64,000 bases of DNA from Nitrospirota bacterium (GCA_030684575.1 JAUXVD010000008.1:372001-436000); one strand, 5' to 3'; shown: positions 50,426 through 60,499, counted from the first letter of the stretch. Notes: generated by a model from the letters alone, not told the origin. A program made the numbers and translations.

Positions 50426-53400
50426 TCACTGGGATAGAACGGGAACTGCTCTTCCAGTGGCCTCATTCCTCTCACCCCTTGCACCCACGAGCAGCAATTC
50501 TTCTTCCTCTACCGCTTCGTGAGTCGGACTAGGTTGATGCTGAGCCGCAATGAGCGAGTAAAACACCGGGACGACGAACAGGGTGAACAGGGTGCCCACG
50601 GTCATGCCTGTGACCAGGACCATCCCGATACTGTTTCTGGCTGCCGCGCCTGGTCCTGACGCCAGCACCAGGGGGAGGTGCCCGAAGACCGTGGCGGCCG
50701 AGGTCATCAACACCGGTCGCAGCCTCGTGAGCGAGGCCTCTCGCAATGCCGCTGTTTTGGAGAGCCCGCGGGCTTGGAGCGTATTGGCAAACTCCACGAT
50801 CAGGATTCCGTTCTTCGCGATCAGGCCCACCAGTGTGATCAATCCGACCTGGGAATAGATGTTGATCGTGGTCAGGTCCAGGAAGCTGAACAGCAGGGCG
50901 CCGGAAATGGCGAGCGGAACGGATCCCAGCAAGACGATCAGCGGGTCACGGAAGCTCTGGAACTGCGCTGCCAGGACCAGATAGATGAGCACGATCGCGA
51001 ACCCGAGCGTGACGGTCAGGGCCGACCCCTCGTGGCGGATCTGTCTCGACTCTCCCGCATAGTCGAGGACGACAGGGGGACTGCCCGTTGTCGCGGCGGC
51101 CGCCTCAAGGACGCGCAGCCCCTCCTCTTTGGTGATGCCCGGCTTGACGCCTCCGAAGACCCGGACGGCGTTGCGCTGTTGGAAGCGATTCAACGTACGC
51201 GGGGCGGTGCTCGACTCGATGTGGGTGAAGGTCGAGACCGGCACGAGTTGTCCTCCGGGTGTCTTGATCTTCAAATCGAGCAGTGGGCTGACGGTGGAGC
51301 GATTCTCGTCGCCGATTTGCGGAATGACCTTGTAACTGCGGTCGAAGTAGTTGAAGCGATTGACGTAGGCGCCCCCGAGCATCGTGCCGAGTTCCTGACC
51401 GACGCCGGCCAGATCCAGCCCGAGATCGGCGAGACGCTCGCGATCGAGGATGACGCGCGCCTCGGGCAAGTCGATATTCAAATCGGTATCGACGTACAGG
51501 AACTTGCCGCTCCGCCATCCCGCATCGAGCACCGCGGCCGTGGTCTCGAGCATCTGGCCGATTGGCACATCGCTCTGCAGGACCAACTCGACGTCGTACT
51601 GGCCGGGGGTCGGCAACGGGGGGTCGAGACGCGGAAAAACGCGCAGACCGGGCACCTGGGAGACCGCGCCGAAGACTTCCCCGTACATCTCTTCTGTCGA
51701 ACGGGTCCGTTCGCGCCAGTCCTTCGCGACCAATCCACCGAAGCCGCCCCAAGCGGTCGTCAGGGACCAGGCGAACCGGGCCTCGGGGAACGCCGTTAAG
51801 GTCTTCACCGCTTTCAGCGACTCCCGATTGGTCGCGTCCAGCGTCGAGTCCGGAGACGCTTCGAGAAAGAGGCTGATGTGGCTCTGGTCCTCGACCGGCG
51901 CGAGTTCCTGCCGTGAGAACAGATACAGGGGCCAGGCCGATACCATGATGAGCAATGCCGCCACCACGATCCCCCAGCGCATCTGTAAGGCCTCGTCGAG
52001 CCCTCGCGCGTAGGCGCGCCGGACGACCTCGAACGCGCGGTTGACCAGCGCCGTCAGCCGACCTTCTTTTCCCTGAGGATGGACAAAATACGCACTCATC
52101 ATCGGCGAGAGCGTGACCGCGACGATGCCGGACAGGACCACAGCCGCTGCGAGTGTGATGGCAAACTCAAGGAACAACGAGCCGGTCAGTCCCCCCTGAA
52201 ATCCGATCGGGGCATAGACCGCCGCCAGGGTAATCGTCATGGCGATAATCGGGCCGAGCAGTTCGCGCGCCCCGAGCAACGCCGCTTCGGTTCGTGATTT
52301 CCCCAGACGGACGTGCCGCTCGACGTTTTCGACGACGACAATGGCATCGTCCACCACCAGGCCCACCGACAGGACGATCGCCAGGAGTGTCAGGAGATTG
52401 AGACTGAACCCGAATGCGACCATGAAGATCGCCGCGCCGATGAGCGACACCGGCATGGCGACGAGAGGGACCAGCGCGGTCCGCACCGATCCCATGAAGA
52501 GGAATACCACCACGGCGACGATCGCGATCGTTTCGGCGAGCGTCTTGGCGATTTCTTTCAGCGCATTCTCCATGAACATCGTCCCGTTCCAGACAAGTTG
52601 CATGTCGATGTCCTGCGGCAATGTCGGCCGGATGCGCTCCATCTCATCGCGCAGCCGGTGTGCGACCTCGATCTCGTTCGAGCCGATCAGCGGCCAGACC
52701 CCAAGATAGACCCCTTCCTTGTCGTTGTACTTCGCGATCATGTCGGCTTCTTCGGCGCCGAGCTCGATCCGTGCCACGTCGCTCAGTCGGATGATGGCCC
52801 CGTCGCGATCGGCGATGATCAGGTTCTCAAATTCGGTGACGGAGCGGAGATCGGTGTTGGCGAGCAGGTTGACCTGCACGAGGTTTCCTTTGGTTCGGCC
52901 GACCGCCGCCAGGTAGTTATTACGCCTGAGTGCCGCCTGGACATCGCCGGGCGAGAGGTTGACCGTGGCGAGGCGATCAGGATCGATCCAGACGCGCATC
53001 GCGATCTGACGTCCGCCCTCGATCGTCACACGCTGGACGCCGGCCAGCGTGGCGAGTTGCGGCTGCAGGGTACGCAGCAACCAATCCGTCACCGCCGGCA
53101 CGGTGCGCTCGGTGGACGTGAAGCTGAGGTAGAACGACGCATAGGGACGATCCGCACGTTGCACATCGATCACCGGGGGCTCCGCTTCCTGAGGCAGCTC
53201 CGCCCGCACCTGTTGCAGCCGAGCCGTGACTTCGGCCAGCGCTGCCGTGCTGCTGTGGTTCAATTTGAGATGGACCGTGACGGTGCTGATGCCGGCCCGG
53301 CTGGTCGACTCCACGTAGTCGACCCCGCCGATTGCAGAGACCACCCGCTCGATCGGCGTGGTCAGGAAGCCACGGACGGTCTCGGCTGCGGCGCCGTAGT

Positions 53401-53554
53401 ACAGGGTGGTGATGACGACCGCCGCGCTTTCAATTTTCGGATACTGCTGGACCGGCAGGGTGGTCAGGGCCCGCCACCCCACCAGTACGATGGCCAGATT
53501 GACGACGATCGCCAGGACAGGGTGTTTGATAAACATGTCGGTGAATGAGCGCAT
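50426..53554 (-). CDS. RND efflux permease, HAE1 family
   Basis: A 1042-residue AcrB-like inner-membrane pump. The duplicated layout of twelve helices and two large periplasmic loops is complete. The proton-relay residues are in VGLVVDDAIVVVENVERH (two Asp) and GLIAKNGILIVEFAN (Lys). ATG 53554 (MRSFTDMFIKHPVLA) matches the usual start. ATG 53587 overlaps the adaptor stop by 1 bp and would add 11 residues. It is transcribed with the adaptor from a sigma-54 promoter. Confidence 0.95.
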   Translation of the reverse strand: MRSFTDMFIKHPVLAIVVNLAIVLVGWRALTTLPVQQYPKIESAAVVITTLYYGAAAETVRGFLTTPIERVVSAIGGVDYVESTSRAGISTVTVHLKLNHSSTAALAEVTARLQQVRAELPQEAEPPVIDVQRADRPYASFYLSFTSTERTVPAVTDWLLRTLQPQLATLAGVQRVTIEGGRQIAMRVWIDPDRLATVNLSPGDVQAALRRNNYLAAVGRTKGNLVQVNLLANTDLRSVTEFENLIIADRDGAIIRLSDVARIELGAEEADMIAKYNDKEGVYLGVWPLIGSNEIEVAHRLRDEMERIRPTLPQDIDMQLVWNGTMFMENALKEIAKTLAETIAIVAVVVFLFMGSVRTALVPLVAMPVSLIGAAIFMVAFGFSLNLLTLLAIVLSVGLVVDDAIVVVENVERHVRLGKSRTEAALLGARELLGPIIAMTITLAAVYAPIGFQGGLTGSLFLEFAITLAAAVVLSGIVAVTLSPMMSAYFVHPQGKEGRLTALVNRAFEVVRRAYARGLDEALQMRWGIVVAALLIMVSAWPLYLFSRQELAPVEDQSHISLFLEASPDSTLDATNRESLKAVKTLTAFPEARFAWSLTTAWGGFGGLVAKDWRERTRSTEEMYGEVFGAVSQVPGLRVFPRLDPPLPTPGQYDVELVLQSDVPIGQMLETTAAVLDAGWRSGKFLYVDTDLNIDLPEARVILDRERLADLGLDLAGVGQELGTMLGGAYVNRFNYFDRSYKVIPQIGDENRSTVSPLLDLKIKTPGGQLVPVSTFTHIESSTAPRTLNRFQQRNAVRVFGGVKPGITKEEGLRVLEAAAATTGSPPVVLDYAGESRQIRHEGSALTVTLGFAIVLIYLVLAAQFQSFRDPLIVLLGSVPLAISGALLFSFLDLTTINIYSQVGLITLVGLIAKNGILIVEFANTLQARGLSKTAALREASLTRLRPVLMTSAATVFGHLPLVLASGPGAAARNSIGMVLVTGMTVGTLFTLFVVPVFYSLIAAQHQPSPTHEAVEEEELLLVGARGERNEATGRAVPVLSQ

Positions 53555-53586
53555 GCGAATATCCTTGTCTAATCTTCCGGATGTCA

Positions 53587-54714
53587 TCAGCGGCTGCTGA
53601 GCAACCGGGTATGGGCGGCATCGCCGCCCTGTTCCCCGGCGATCTCGACCAGCACTCCGTCGCGGAGTTTGAACGATCCTGAGGTCGCGACCAGTTCGCC
53701 GCTGGCCAGCCCTGCATGGATGACGGTCTCATCGCCGAGCATCGCGCCGCTCTCGACCTGCCGCACCTGCGCACGGGTTTTGCCATCCTTGCCCGGTGCG
53801 ATCACGAACACTTGGTCGCCGCTTGGGCCCTTGCGCAGTGCGCTGACGGGGACTGCAATCGCCTTGCGCGGCGGACCGACCGGAACCTGGACCCGCACCG
53901 AGGCTCCCGGGGACGGCGGCCGAGCCAGTCCCTTGATGTTGGCCCGCACCATGGCATTGCGAGTCGTCGGATCGATGCGCGCATCGAGCGCGAGGATCGT
54001 GGCCACGATCGGGGACGACTGGTTCGCGAGGAACACGTCGACAGGGTCGCCTTCCTGCAGAGTGAGGGCGACTTGTTGCGCGACGGTGAAGTCCACATGG
54101 ACCGCGTCGTCGATACCCTGCAGGGTCGTGAGTTGGGTCCCTTCAAGGAGGTACTGTCCGGGATGCACGTCTGCGATACCCACCTGCGCTTTGAACGGGG
54201 CACGAATGGTCTTGCGGGCGATGATCGCTTTGGTCCGCGCGATCTGGGCCAACGCGACCTCGAGGTCTGCTCCTGCACGATCTACCTCTTCCTGGGTCGT
54301 CGCCTGGTCTTGATTCAAATTGTGCCTGCGAGCGAAGACCGACTTCGCAAGCCTCGCCTGCGCCTCTTGGGCCCTGAGATCGGCTTCTTCGACGGATACG
54401 TCGAGCGCGATCAGCACCGTCCCTGCCTCGACAATCTGGCCGGGTACGAGCGTGACGTGGTGGACCGTGCCGGGAAGCTCGTTCCGCACGGTGATCGATC
54501 GCAGAGCCAGGACCGTTCCGATCGAGGTGGTGGTTGGGCGGTGTTCTACCGCTTTCGCCTCGGCAACCATCACCGACTCTGTCGGTTCAGGCTGGCTGGC
54601 AGAGGCTGCATGACCGGCTTGGATGGACTCGTATTTCCATGCGCCCAAGCCCAGGCCGAGGGCGGTGAGGACGATGAGCAACAGCAATGACCCGACCCAG
54701 CCACGACGATTCAT
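53587..54714 (-). CDS. RND periplasmic adaptor subunit
   Basis: A 375-residue membrane-fusion protein. After one N-terminal helix (VGSLLLLIVLTALGLGLGAW) come the lipoyl/barrel-sandwich parts (ITVRNELPGTVHHVTLVPGQ and IRAPFKAQVGIADVHPGQYL), an alpha-hairpin and beta-barrel. ATG 54714 is chosen because the predicted sigma-54 transcript starts near 54783, which rules out 54798. It links the permease to the outer-membrane factor. Confidence 0.93.
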   Translation of the reverse strand: MNRRGWVGSLLLLIVLTALGLGLGAWKYESIQAGHAASASQPEPTESVMVAEAKAVEHRPTTTSIGTVLALRSITVRNELPGTVHHVTLVPGQIVEAGTVLIALDVSVEEADLRAQEAQARLAKSVFARRHNLNQDQATTQEEVDRAGADLEVALAQIARTKAIIARKTIRAPFKAQVGIADVHPGQYLLEGTQLTTLQGIDDAVHVDFTVAQQVALTLQEGDPVDVFLANQSSPIVATILALDARIDPTTRNAMVRANIKGLARPPSPGASVRVQVPVGPPRKAIAVPVSALRKGPSGDQVFVIAPGKDGKTRAQVRQVESGAMLGDETVIHAGLASGELVATSGSFKLRDGVLVEIAGEQGGDAAHTRLLSSR

Positions 54715-54793
54715 CTGTGACGCCCCCCTGCTATCTGATTCTGACGAAGCCTCTCTGGAGTTCCTGCTCTGTGTAAACATGCGACGATACTTC

Positions 54794-54809
54794 AGCAATG
54801 ACCGTTCCA
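54794..54809 (-). promoter_or_regulatory. Sigma-54 promoter of the RND operon
   Basis: On the minus strand the sequence TGGAACGGTCATTGCT (54809-54794) matches TGGCACG-N4-TTGCW except one base. The invariant GG and GC are separated by exactly 10 bp. The start site would be near 54783, about 70 nt before the adaptor ATG. Confidence 0.8.
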
Positions 54810-54934
54810 GGCAGGAGTCGGGCCGGTGAAGGCAGGCTAACTATTGAATGACATGGAAAATTGTTATGAAGTTGAAGATGGTGACGAGGCAGGGGGAAAA
54901 CTGTGATGCCGAAGTATTCGTGCCAGCAGGTCGG

Positions 54935-54958
54935 CATGTGCCGGAATGTCGGCACATG
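54935..54958 (-). promoter_or_regulatory. Probable upstream activator site for the sigma-54 activator
   Basis: CATGTGCCG-N6-CGGCACATG is a perfect palindrome with 9-bp arms. Its centre lies about 140 bp upstream of the -24 element, the usual distance for looping activators. A second, looser pair ATGCCGA (54906-54912)/TCGGCAT (54931-54937) shares the GCCG core. The activator gene ends 35 bp away. Confidence 0.75.
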
Positions 54959-54993
54959 ATGTAGGGGAAACAACGTATCGTGAACGAACGGAG

Positions 54994-57585
54994 CTAGGAA
55001 GGGCGGGCGATCCCGAGTTTCTGCATTTTGGATTGGAGCGTGGTCCGCTTCACCCCGAGCTTCGCAGCAGCGCCGGTAGGACCGCCGATCGTCCAGTTCG
55101 AGTCGCGCAGCGCCTTGAGAATATGTTCGCGCTCGGCTTGCTCGAGGGTCGAGCGATTGGACGGTCCAGCCGGACCGGCCGCCCGTTTCAACTCTGTCAC
55201 CGGCACGAACAGGTCCTGTCCCTTCGTCAGAATCACGGCTCGCTCGACGAAATTCTCGAGTTCCCGTACATTGCCCGGCCACGGATAATTTTGTAACGCT
55301 TTCATGGCCTCTGCCGGAATCGTCTCGATGCGTTTCTTCATTCGCTGGGCGAATTTCTGGGTGAAGTGTCTGACGAGCAACGGGATATCCTCCACGCGTT
55401 CGCGCAGGGGAGGGGCCGTCATGGGAAACACCTTGAGCCGGTAGTACAAGTCGCCGCGAAACTTCTGCTCCCCCACCATCTGCTCGAGGTCGCGATTGGT
55501 CGCGGCGATCACGCGGACATTGACACGGATCGTTCGGCTGCTTCCCAGGCGTTCGAACTCCTGTTCCTGCAGGACCCGGAGTAACTTGACTTGAAGTTCC
55601 AATGGAATGTCGCCCACTTCGTCGAGGAAGATCGTTCCTCGGTCGGCTAATTCGAATCGGCCGATCTTCGTGGCGATGGCTCCGGTGAACGCGCCCTTTT
55701 CGTGACCAAAGAGTTCGCTCTCGAGCAAACCGGTTGGAATCGCAGCGCAGTTGAGCTTGACGAAGGTGCGATCCTTCCGGTCACTCAGCGCGTGCAGCGC
55801 GCGAGCAACCAGTTCTTTTCCGCTCCCTGTTTCGCCGAGGATTAGCACCGTGGAGTCGGTGGACGCCACGGTCCGGACTTGCTTGAGCACGCGCTTGAGC
55901 GCATGGCTCTCGCCGACGATTTCCTCGAAGTTATGTTCGGTCTGGATCTCTTCTTCGAGATACAGCTTTTCCTTGGCGAGCGTATCTTTCAGCCGCTCGA
56001 CTTCCTGGTGCGCCAAGGCGTTTTCCACGGCGATCGCGATCTGATGCGCGACCTGATGCAGGAGTTCGCCTTCGGCTGGTGTAAAATCCTGTTCGTGCAG
56101 GCGTGAGACATCCAGTGTTCCGAGCACCTTGTCGTGCGACACGAGGGGAACGGAGCAGAGCGCTTTGACCCCTTGATCCAGCAGCTGCCGGGTCATGTCG
56201 GATTCGACGGCCAAGAGTTCCAGATCCCGCCGCCGATAGATCACGGGCTGCCTGGTTGTAAAGGCCCGTTCTGACGGGCACTTACAGTCGGATGAGACCT
56301 GGCCTTCCTCAATGAACTCTGCGGCCGTCGTGAAATCCAGCACGTGCGCTCGATAGCGTTGCGTGTCGGGGTCGCACAGGACCAGGGTCGATCCGTCGTG
56401 CTGGATGACCGTTCTGAGGCAACCGCTGACGGCCTTGAACAGATCGCTCAGGCTGAGCCGGGAGACGACCGCATTGTTGACCTCCAAGAGGAGACGCTGG
56501 CGATCGCGTTCCTGCTCCAATTGCTGTTGCGCCGACCTGGCGCTCTGGGCATGTAGTGCGTTGTCCACGGCAACCGCCACCTGTTTGGCCACCTGGCGCA
56601 TGAAATTGATATCCGCTTCTTGATAGGCCCTCTTTTGCAGGCTTCCGAAGCCCATGGCCCCCAGGCGCCGTTGTGCCGTTGTGAGAGGAACCACGCAAAA
56701 GGATCCCACACCGTTCTCGCGAAACAGCTTCATCAGTCCGGGGAAGCGCCGCTCTTGCTCCACGTCGTCGACCGACAGCGGCTGTTGGGTTTTCCACACC
56801 AACCCACCGGGTGATTCGTCCACAGGGGTTTCCAGGCCGGGGCTGATCGTCGTCGGTTGAGATGTCACCAGCAACCAAAGGCGCATCGCGTTCCGTGCAG
56901 GCTCATGGAGGACGGCGTTGATGAAATTGAAGGGCACGATGTGCGGGAGCCGCTGCGCGAGATCCTGAAACAGCTCTTCAAGGACGTGATGTGACGCAAT
57001 GGACTCGGATACCTCAAGGAGAAGGCGCAACCGGTCTCGGTCGCGAGTCAAGGCTTGATGATGGATGACATTGTCTACGGCGACCGCGACCTGATTGCCG
57101 ACCTGCCGGAGGAATTCAACATCTGCCTCGTCATAGGCGCTTTTCTGGAGGCTTGAAAACCCCAGCGCGCCCAACCGCCGCAACGACGTCGTCAGTGGCA
57201 CGAAACAACAGGAATTGATACCGTCCTCCTGCATCCGCTGCAGGACCTTCGGCCAGCGTGGTTCTTCGGCGAGATCAGGAACGATGATCGGCTGTTGCGT
57301 ATGCCAGACCATTCCGGCAGGAGTTTCCTCAACCGGCTCCTCATGGCCGCCCAGCAGATCGGCCGGCACGTTGGCCTGCACCGTGTGTAACTGCATGACG
57401 TTGCGCTCTGGATCGTGCAACGACAGGCCGACGAAATTTACGTGCACCACGCGCGGGAGACGTTGAGCAAGGTCGCGACATAAGTCGCGCAGGTCCTGGT
57501 GGGCAGAGATCGATTCCGCAACTCCCAGAAGCATGTGGTACTTCTCTGCCAGACTGTCGCAGGGCGATAGGGATTGCCGGTTCAT
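54994..57585 (-). CDS. Sigma-54-dependent activator with three GAF domains (FhlA-like)
   Basis: An 863-residue regulator. Three tandem GAF domains occupy residues about 15-175, 185-345 and 360-515, the first two clearly duplicated ([14 protein letters not shown] and [15 protein letters not shown]). The AAA+ domain follows with Walker [15 protein letters not shown], the sigma-54 contact loop GAFTGA in [10 protein letters not shown], and Walker [10 protein letters not shown] Fis-type HTH ends the protein ([18 protein letters not shown]). It would sense a small ligand through GAF and drive the RND operon from the adjacent promoter. Confidence 0.95.
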   Translation of the reverse strand: MNRQSLSPCDSLAEKYHMLLGVAESISAHQDLRDLCRDLAQRLPRVVHVNFVGLSLHDPERNVMQLHTVQANVPADLLGGHEEPVEETPAGMVWHTQQPIIVPDLAEEPRWPKVLQRMQEDGINSCCFVPLTTSLRRLGALGFSSLQKSAYDEADVEFLRQVGNQVAVAVDNVIHHQALTRDRDRLRLLLEVSESIASHHVLEELFQDLAQRLPHIVPFNFINAVLHEPARNAMRLWLLVTSQPTTISPGLETPVDESPGGLVWKTQQPLSVDDVEQERRFPGLMKLFRENGVGSFCVVPLTTAQRRLGAMGFGSLQKRAYQEADINFMRQVAKQVAVAVDNALHAQSARSAQQQLEQERDRQRLLLEVNNAVVSRLSLSDLFKAVSGCLRTVIQHDGSTLVLCDPDTQRYRAHVLDFTTAAEFIEEGQVSSDCKCPSERAFTTRQPVIYRRRDLELLAVESDMTRQLLDQGVKALCSVPLVSHDKVLGTLDVSRLHEQDFTPAEGELLHQVAHQIAIAVENALAHQEVERLKDTLAKEKLYLEEEIQTEHNFEEIVGESHALKRVLKQVRTVASTDSTVLILGETGSGKELVARALHALSDRKDRTFVKLNCAAIPTGLLESELFGHEKGAFTGAIATKIGRFELADRGTIFLDEVGDIPLELQVKLLRVLQEQEFERLGSSRTIRVNVRVIAATNRDLEQMVGEQKFRGDLYYRLKVFPMTAPPLRERVEDIPLLVRHFTQKFAQRMKKRIETIPAEAMKALQNYPWPGNVRELENFVERAVILTKGQDLFVPVTELKRAAGPAGPSNRSTLEQAEREHILKALRDSNWTIGGPTGAAAKLGVKRTTLQSKMQKLGIARPS

Positions 57586-57652
57586 AGGCGCACAGTATGA
57601 TCCATACTCTTGTCACGACTCAAGATGACTCACCTGGGAGACGGCCGGTCGT

Positions 57653-58162
57653 TCATGCTCCGTCCGCATGGCGACCTGAGTGCCCCTCGTAGGCTTGCTT
57701 GAGCTTGTTGATGTCGGGTTTGGTCATCTGGAGCACGGCCTTCATGACGCGTTCAGATTTCGCGGCATCCTTGTCTCGCAACATGTCTTCCCACACCGGG
57801 GAGACGATTTGCCACGACAGACCATATTGATCCTTCAGCCAGCCACAGGGTCCTTGTTCTCCGCCTTGGGAGAGCTTGTCCCACATCTCGTCGATCGCTT
57901 CCTGCGTTTCGCACTTCACCATCATCGAGACGGCCTCAGTAAACTTGAAGATGGGGCCGCCGTTTAAGGCCACGAACTCCTGCCCTTCGATCTCAAACGT
58001 CACGGTCATCACCGATCCTGTTGGTCTTCCGGAGACCTCCGCGCCTGCCTCTCCATAGCGAGTCATTGCGGTGACTTTCGAATTTTTAAAAATCGAAACA
58101 TAAAAGTTCGCCGCCTCTTCGGCCTTGTCGTCGAACCACAAACAGGGAGTGATTCTCTGCAT
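57653..58162 (-). CDS. PhnB-like VOC protein
   Basis: A 169-residue glyoxalase-fold protein with PhnB/3-demethylubiquinone-methyltransferase-like pattern: ITPCLWFDDKAEEAANFYVS, EFVALNGGPIFKFTEAVSMM, and GWLKDQYGLSWQIVSP. Function unknown; metal ligands are not obvious. ATG 58162 with GGAGG. An ECF42-type site lies about 45 bp upstream. Confidence 0.9.
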   Translation of the reverse strand: MQRITPCLWFDDKAEEAANFYVSIFKNSKVTAMTRYGEAGAEVSGRPTGSVMTVTFEIEGQEFVALNGGPIFKFTEAVSMMVKCETQEAIDEMWDKLSQGGEQGPCGWLKDQYGLSWQIVSPVWEDMLRDKDAAKSERVMKAVLQMTKPDINKLKQAYEGHSGRHADGA

Positions 58163-58204
58163 AGTCTGGTCCTCCGATTCGAAATAACTCGCTTCTACTT
58201 CTTC

Positions 58205-58231
58205 GTCGAACGGGAGGGGTCGAAATCGACA
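58205..58231 (-). promoter_or_regulatory. Candidate ECF42 promoter (PhnB-like gene)
   Basis: On the minus strand TGTCGA (58231-58226), 17 bp, CGAC (58208-58205). Same arrangement as the sites at 47.5 and 61.4 kb; TTT follows TGTCGA here as at 47.5 kb. Confidence 0.6.
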
Positions 58232-58320
58232 GCGCCGCAACTTCCTATGATCTCTTGGCACGTCAGTTCGGACTCCACGTTCGGGTTCGGTGTAATGGAC
58301 TCGTCGTGTCGAGGTGGGAG

Positions 58321-58504
58321 ATGCCCTGGTTCAAGCCTGTTGGGATCATCTATCGGCCCCTGTCTCTCGCCGGATGGGCCGCTCACGCTGTTCGCCACCG
58401 GCTTTTGCATTCAGGTCTTTTTGCGCATCGACAGCCGATCTCACTCCGTATCGGACATGCTCTACGGCGTGTTTTCCTATTGGCTGCTCACGCTGCTCGC
58501 GTGA
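58321..58504 (+). pseudogene. Frameshifted small membrane protein gene
   Basis: From ATG 58321 (GAGGTGGGAG upstream) the frame reads MPWFKPVGIIYRPLSLAGW. The rest of the expected protein, PLTLFATGFCIQVFLRIDSR then SHSVSDMLYGVFSYWLLTLL, is in the +1 frame ending at 58504. Removing one G from the GGG at 58376-58378 restores one ORF of about 60 residues with two helices. I recall such short PWFKP..SHSVSDTL membrane proteins. Either the gene has decayed or the read has a homopolymer error. Confidence 0.7.
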
Positions 58505-58584
58505 GCTCTGGATTGCCGGACGGACTAGCGGCTGCACAGCGCGTGAATTGCTCTCTGCAATCGGCGGTCGATTCATTGCCTGTG

Positions 58585-58881
58585 TTATCCGCCGGCCATG
58601 GCTCCCACGATCAGTAGCGGTTCTGTTCCCGTTGCAACCGTATCCGGCAAAGGCGAGTCGGGCGGCTGGTGCGACAGATCGCGCTCGCAGGCGAAGAAGC
58701 GGATGAACGGCCTTCGCCGTCGCGTCGCGTGGTCGCGGATCGTGCCGCGCAACATCGGATAGCGGGCTTCCAATGTATCGAGCACCGCCTCCACCGTCGC
58801 CGGACCAGTGATGTCCAGCGTGACCTCACCATTCACGCGCGCCAACGTCCGTAAATGTGCCGGCAGCACGACTCGAATCAT
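58585..58881 (-). CDS. MoaD/ThiS-like ubiquitin-fold protein, copy 2
   Basis: A 98-residue beta-grasp protein ending VGAMAGG. It has [20 protein letters not shown] and a longer middle loop than copy 1 ([13 protein letters not shown]). The start overlaps the propeller gene stop by 4 bp, exactly as in copy 1. The conserved C-terminal Gly-Gly implies that it can be activated. Confidence 0.83.
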   Translation of the reverse strand: MIRVVLPAHLRTLARVNGEVTLDITGPATVEAVLDTLEARYPMLRGTIRDHATRRRRPFIRFFACERDLSHQPPDSPLPDTVATGTEPLLIVGAMAGG

Positions 58882-60062
58882 GGCAGCGTTTGGGCCTCGA
58901 CGGATAAAACAGGGGGTAAGTCTCTTACGATCGGCGTCCAACGGTCCCCGCCATCGGCAGACCCATAGACCTGCCCGCCGGTCGTGCCGAAGTACAGACC
59001 GCAGGGATCGAGCTGATCGACGGCCATCGCATCGCGCAGGATGTTGACGTAGCAATCCTGCTGCGGCAGTCCCTTCGTCAGCGCCTCCCATTCGTTCCCA
59101 CCGGTTCGACTGCGGTACACGCGCAGTTTTCCATCCGGCGGATAATGCTCGGAATCGCTCTTGATCGGCACGACGTAGACGGTGTTCGGCTCATGGGCAT
59201 GCACGGCGATCGGAAATCCGAAATCACTCGGCAAGTTGCCGCTGATTTTCTGCCACGAGTCTCCGCCGTTGTCGCTGCGCAGCACGTCCCAATGTTTTTG
59301 CATGAACAACACGTTCGGGCGGGCGGGGTGCATCGTAATACAGTGCACGCAGTGACCGACTTCGGCATCCGGGTCGGGCAGTTCATACTTCGAGTGCAAC
59401 CCGTTGTTGGTCGGCTTCCAAGTCTTGCCGGCATCGTTGCTCCGAAAGGCGCCGGCGGCTGAAATGGCGACGAACATCCGATCCTGGTTGGCCTTGTCTA
59501 GCACAATGGTGTGTAGGCACATTCCGCCGGCGCCAGGTTGCCAGAGCTGGCCCTTCGCGCTCCGCAGTCCCGCCAGTTCCTGCCACGTCTTGCCTGCGTC
59601 CGTCGACTTGAATAGCGCCGCATCTTCCGCGCCGGCATAGACTGTATCCAGGTCGGTCAGCGACGGTTCGAGGTGCCAGACCCGCTTGAACTCCCAGGGG
59701 CGCTGCGAGCCGTCGTAATGCTGGTGCGTCGTGAGGGGCTTGCCGGTTTTCTCCGAGGCGTCATAGAGGAACATGTTGCTCTCGCCCTTTGGCATGCCGT
59801 CCGCCCCCATGAGATCTTCCGGCTTGGTGCCGGGTGGGTTCCAGGTCTTGCCCCCGTCGTCCGACCGCTGGATGATCTGACCGAACCAACTGCTGGTTTG
59901 CGAGGCATAGATGCGATTTGGATCGACCGGCGATCCCTTGAGATGGTACAGCTCCCAGCCGCCGAAGTGCGGACCATCGACGGTCCACTGTTTCCGCTTC
60001 CCGTCCGACGCCAAGATGAACGCGCCTTTTTTCGTTCCAACCAATAACCGTATGCTGCTCAT
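58878..60062 (-). CDS. BNR/sialidase-like beta-propeller protein, copy 2
   Basis: A 394-residue protein starting [14 protein letters not shown], with Asp-box blades ([50 protein letters not shown]) and [13 protein letters not shown] near the end, clearly parallel to YLGTTSGEIWAS of copy 1. No signal peptide, so cytosolic. It lies 62 bp downstream of two DGPF genes in one probable operon. Confidence 0.85.
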   Translation of the reverse strand: MSSIRLLVGTKKGAFILASDGKRKQWTVDGPHFGGWELYHLKGSPVDPNRIYASQTSSWFGQIIQRSDDGGKTWNPPGTKPEDLMGADGMPKGESNMFLYDASEKTGKPLTTHQHYDGSQRPWEFKRVWHLEPSLTDLDTVYAGAEDAALFKSTDAGKTWQELAGLRSAKGQLWQPGAGGMCLHTIVLDKANQDRMFVAISAAGAFRSNDAGKTWKPTNNGLHSKYELPDPDAEVGHCVHCITMHPARPNVLFMQKHWDVLRSDNGGDSWQKISGNLPSDFGFPIAVHAHEPNTVYVVPIKSDSEHYPPDGKLRVYRSRTGGNEWEALTKGLPQQDCYVNILRDAMAVDQLDPCGLYFGTTGGQVYGSADGGDRWTPIVRDLPPVLSVEAQTLP

Positions 60063-60124
60063 TCTTTACTCCTTTCCCGTTTATGCGTCGCTGGTGTTGT
60101 GTGGCGTATCTTCATGCTCAGCAC

Positions 60125-60499
60125 TCAGCACATTTCGGTGTCAGGCAGTCCCGTGATCTCGATCAACGGGCGCACTTCGACGGTGCCGATCCGTGCGCCC
60201 GGAACGCGGACCGCAATACTGACGGCCTCGTTCAGATTTTGTGCATTCACCAGGAAGTAGCCGGCAATCTGCTCGCGAGTTTCGATAAAGGGCCCATCCG
60301 TCACGACCGGTTTGCCTTCGCGCACCCTTACAATGACGGCTGTGTCGGCCGAATGGAGCGGCGAAGCATGGACATATTGCTCTGCGGCATGAAGCTGATG
60401 TGTGAGCGCAATGGATTCGGCGAGCAGCTGCTGTCGCTTCTCCTGTTCGATCGTATTGAACGCCTCTTCGTCATGATGCACGATCAACATGAATTTCAT
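60125..60499 (-). CDS. YciI/DGPF-domain protein
   Basis: A 124-residue protein with MKFMLIVHHDEEAF and VVTDGPFIETREQIAGYFLV. Function unknown. It is third in the series VOC-DGPF-DGPF-propeller-MoaD. Confidence 0.9.
   Translation of the reverse strand: MKFMLIVHHDEEAFNTIEQEKRQQLLAESIALTHQLHAAEQYVHASPLHSADTAVIVRVREGKPVVTDGPFIETREQIAGYFLVNAQNLNEAVSIAVRVPGARIGTVEVRPLIEITGLPDTEMC

Noticed and set aside
52313-53548. 411-codon open frame on the plus strand
   Set aside because: It is exactly antisense to the RND permease, rich in Asp/Arg/His/Gln and resembles no family; a shadow of high-GC codon use. The same holds for 50678-51799 and 33606-34523.
54907-54925. TGGCAC on the minus strand at 54925-54920 as a -24 element
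   Set aside because: The GC of the -12 box is not at the required 10-bp distance, and it would lie only 20 bp from the activator palindrome. The element at 54809-54794 fits far better.
58255-58617. 120-codon plus-strand frame as an intact gene
   Set aside because: Only its part from 58321 to about 58376 looks coding; the rest is out of frame with the conserved second half and antisense to the MoaD-like gene.
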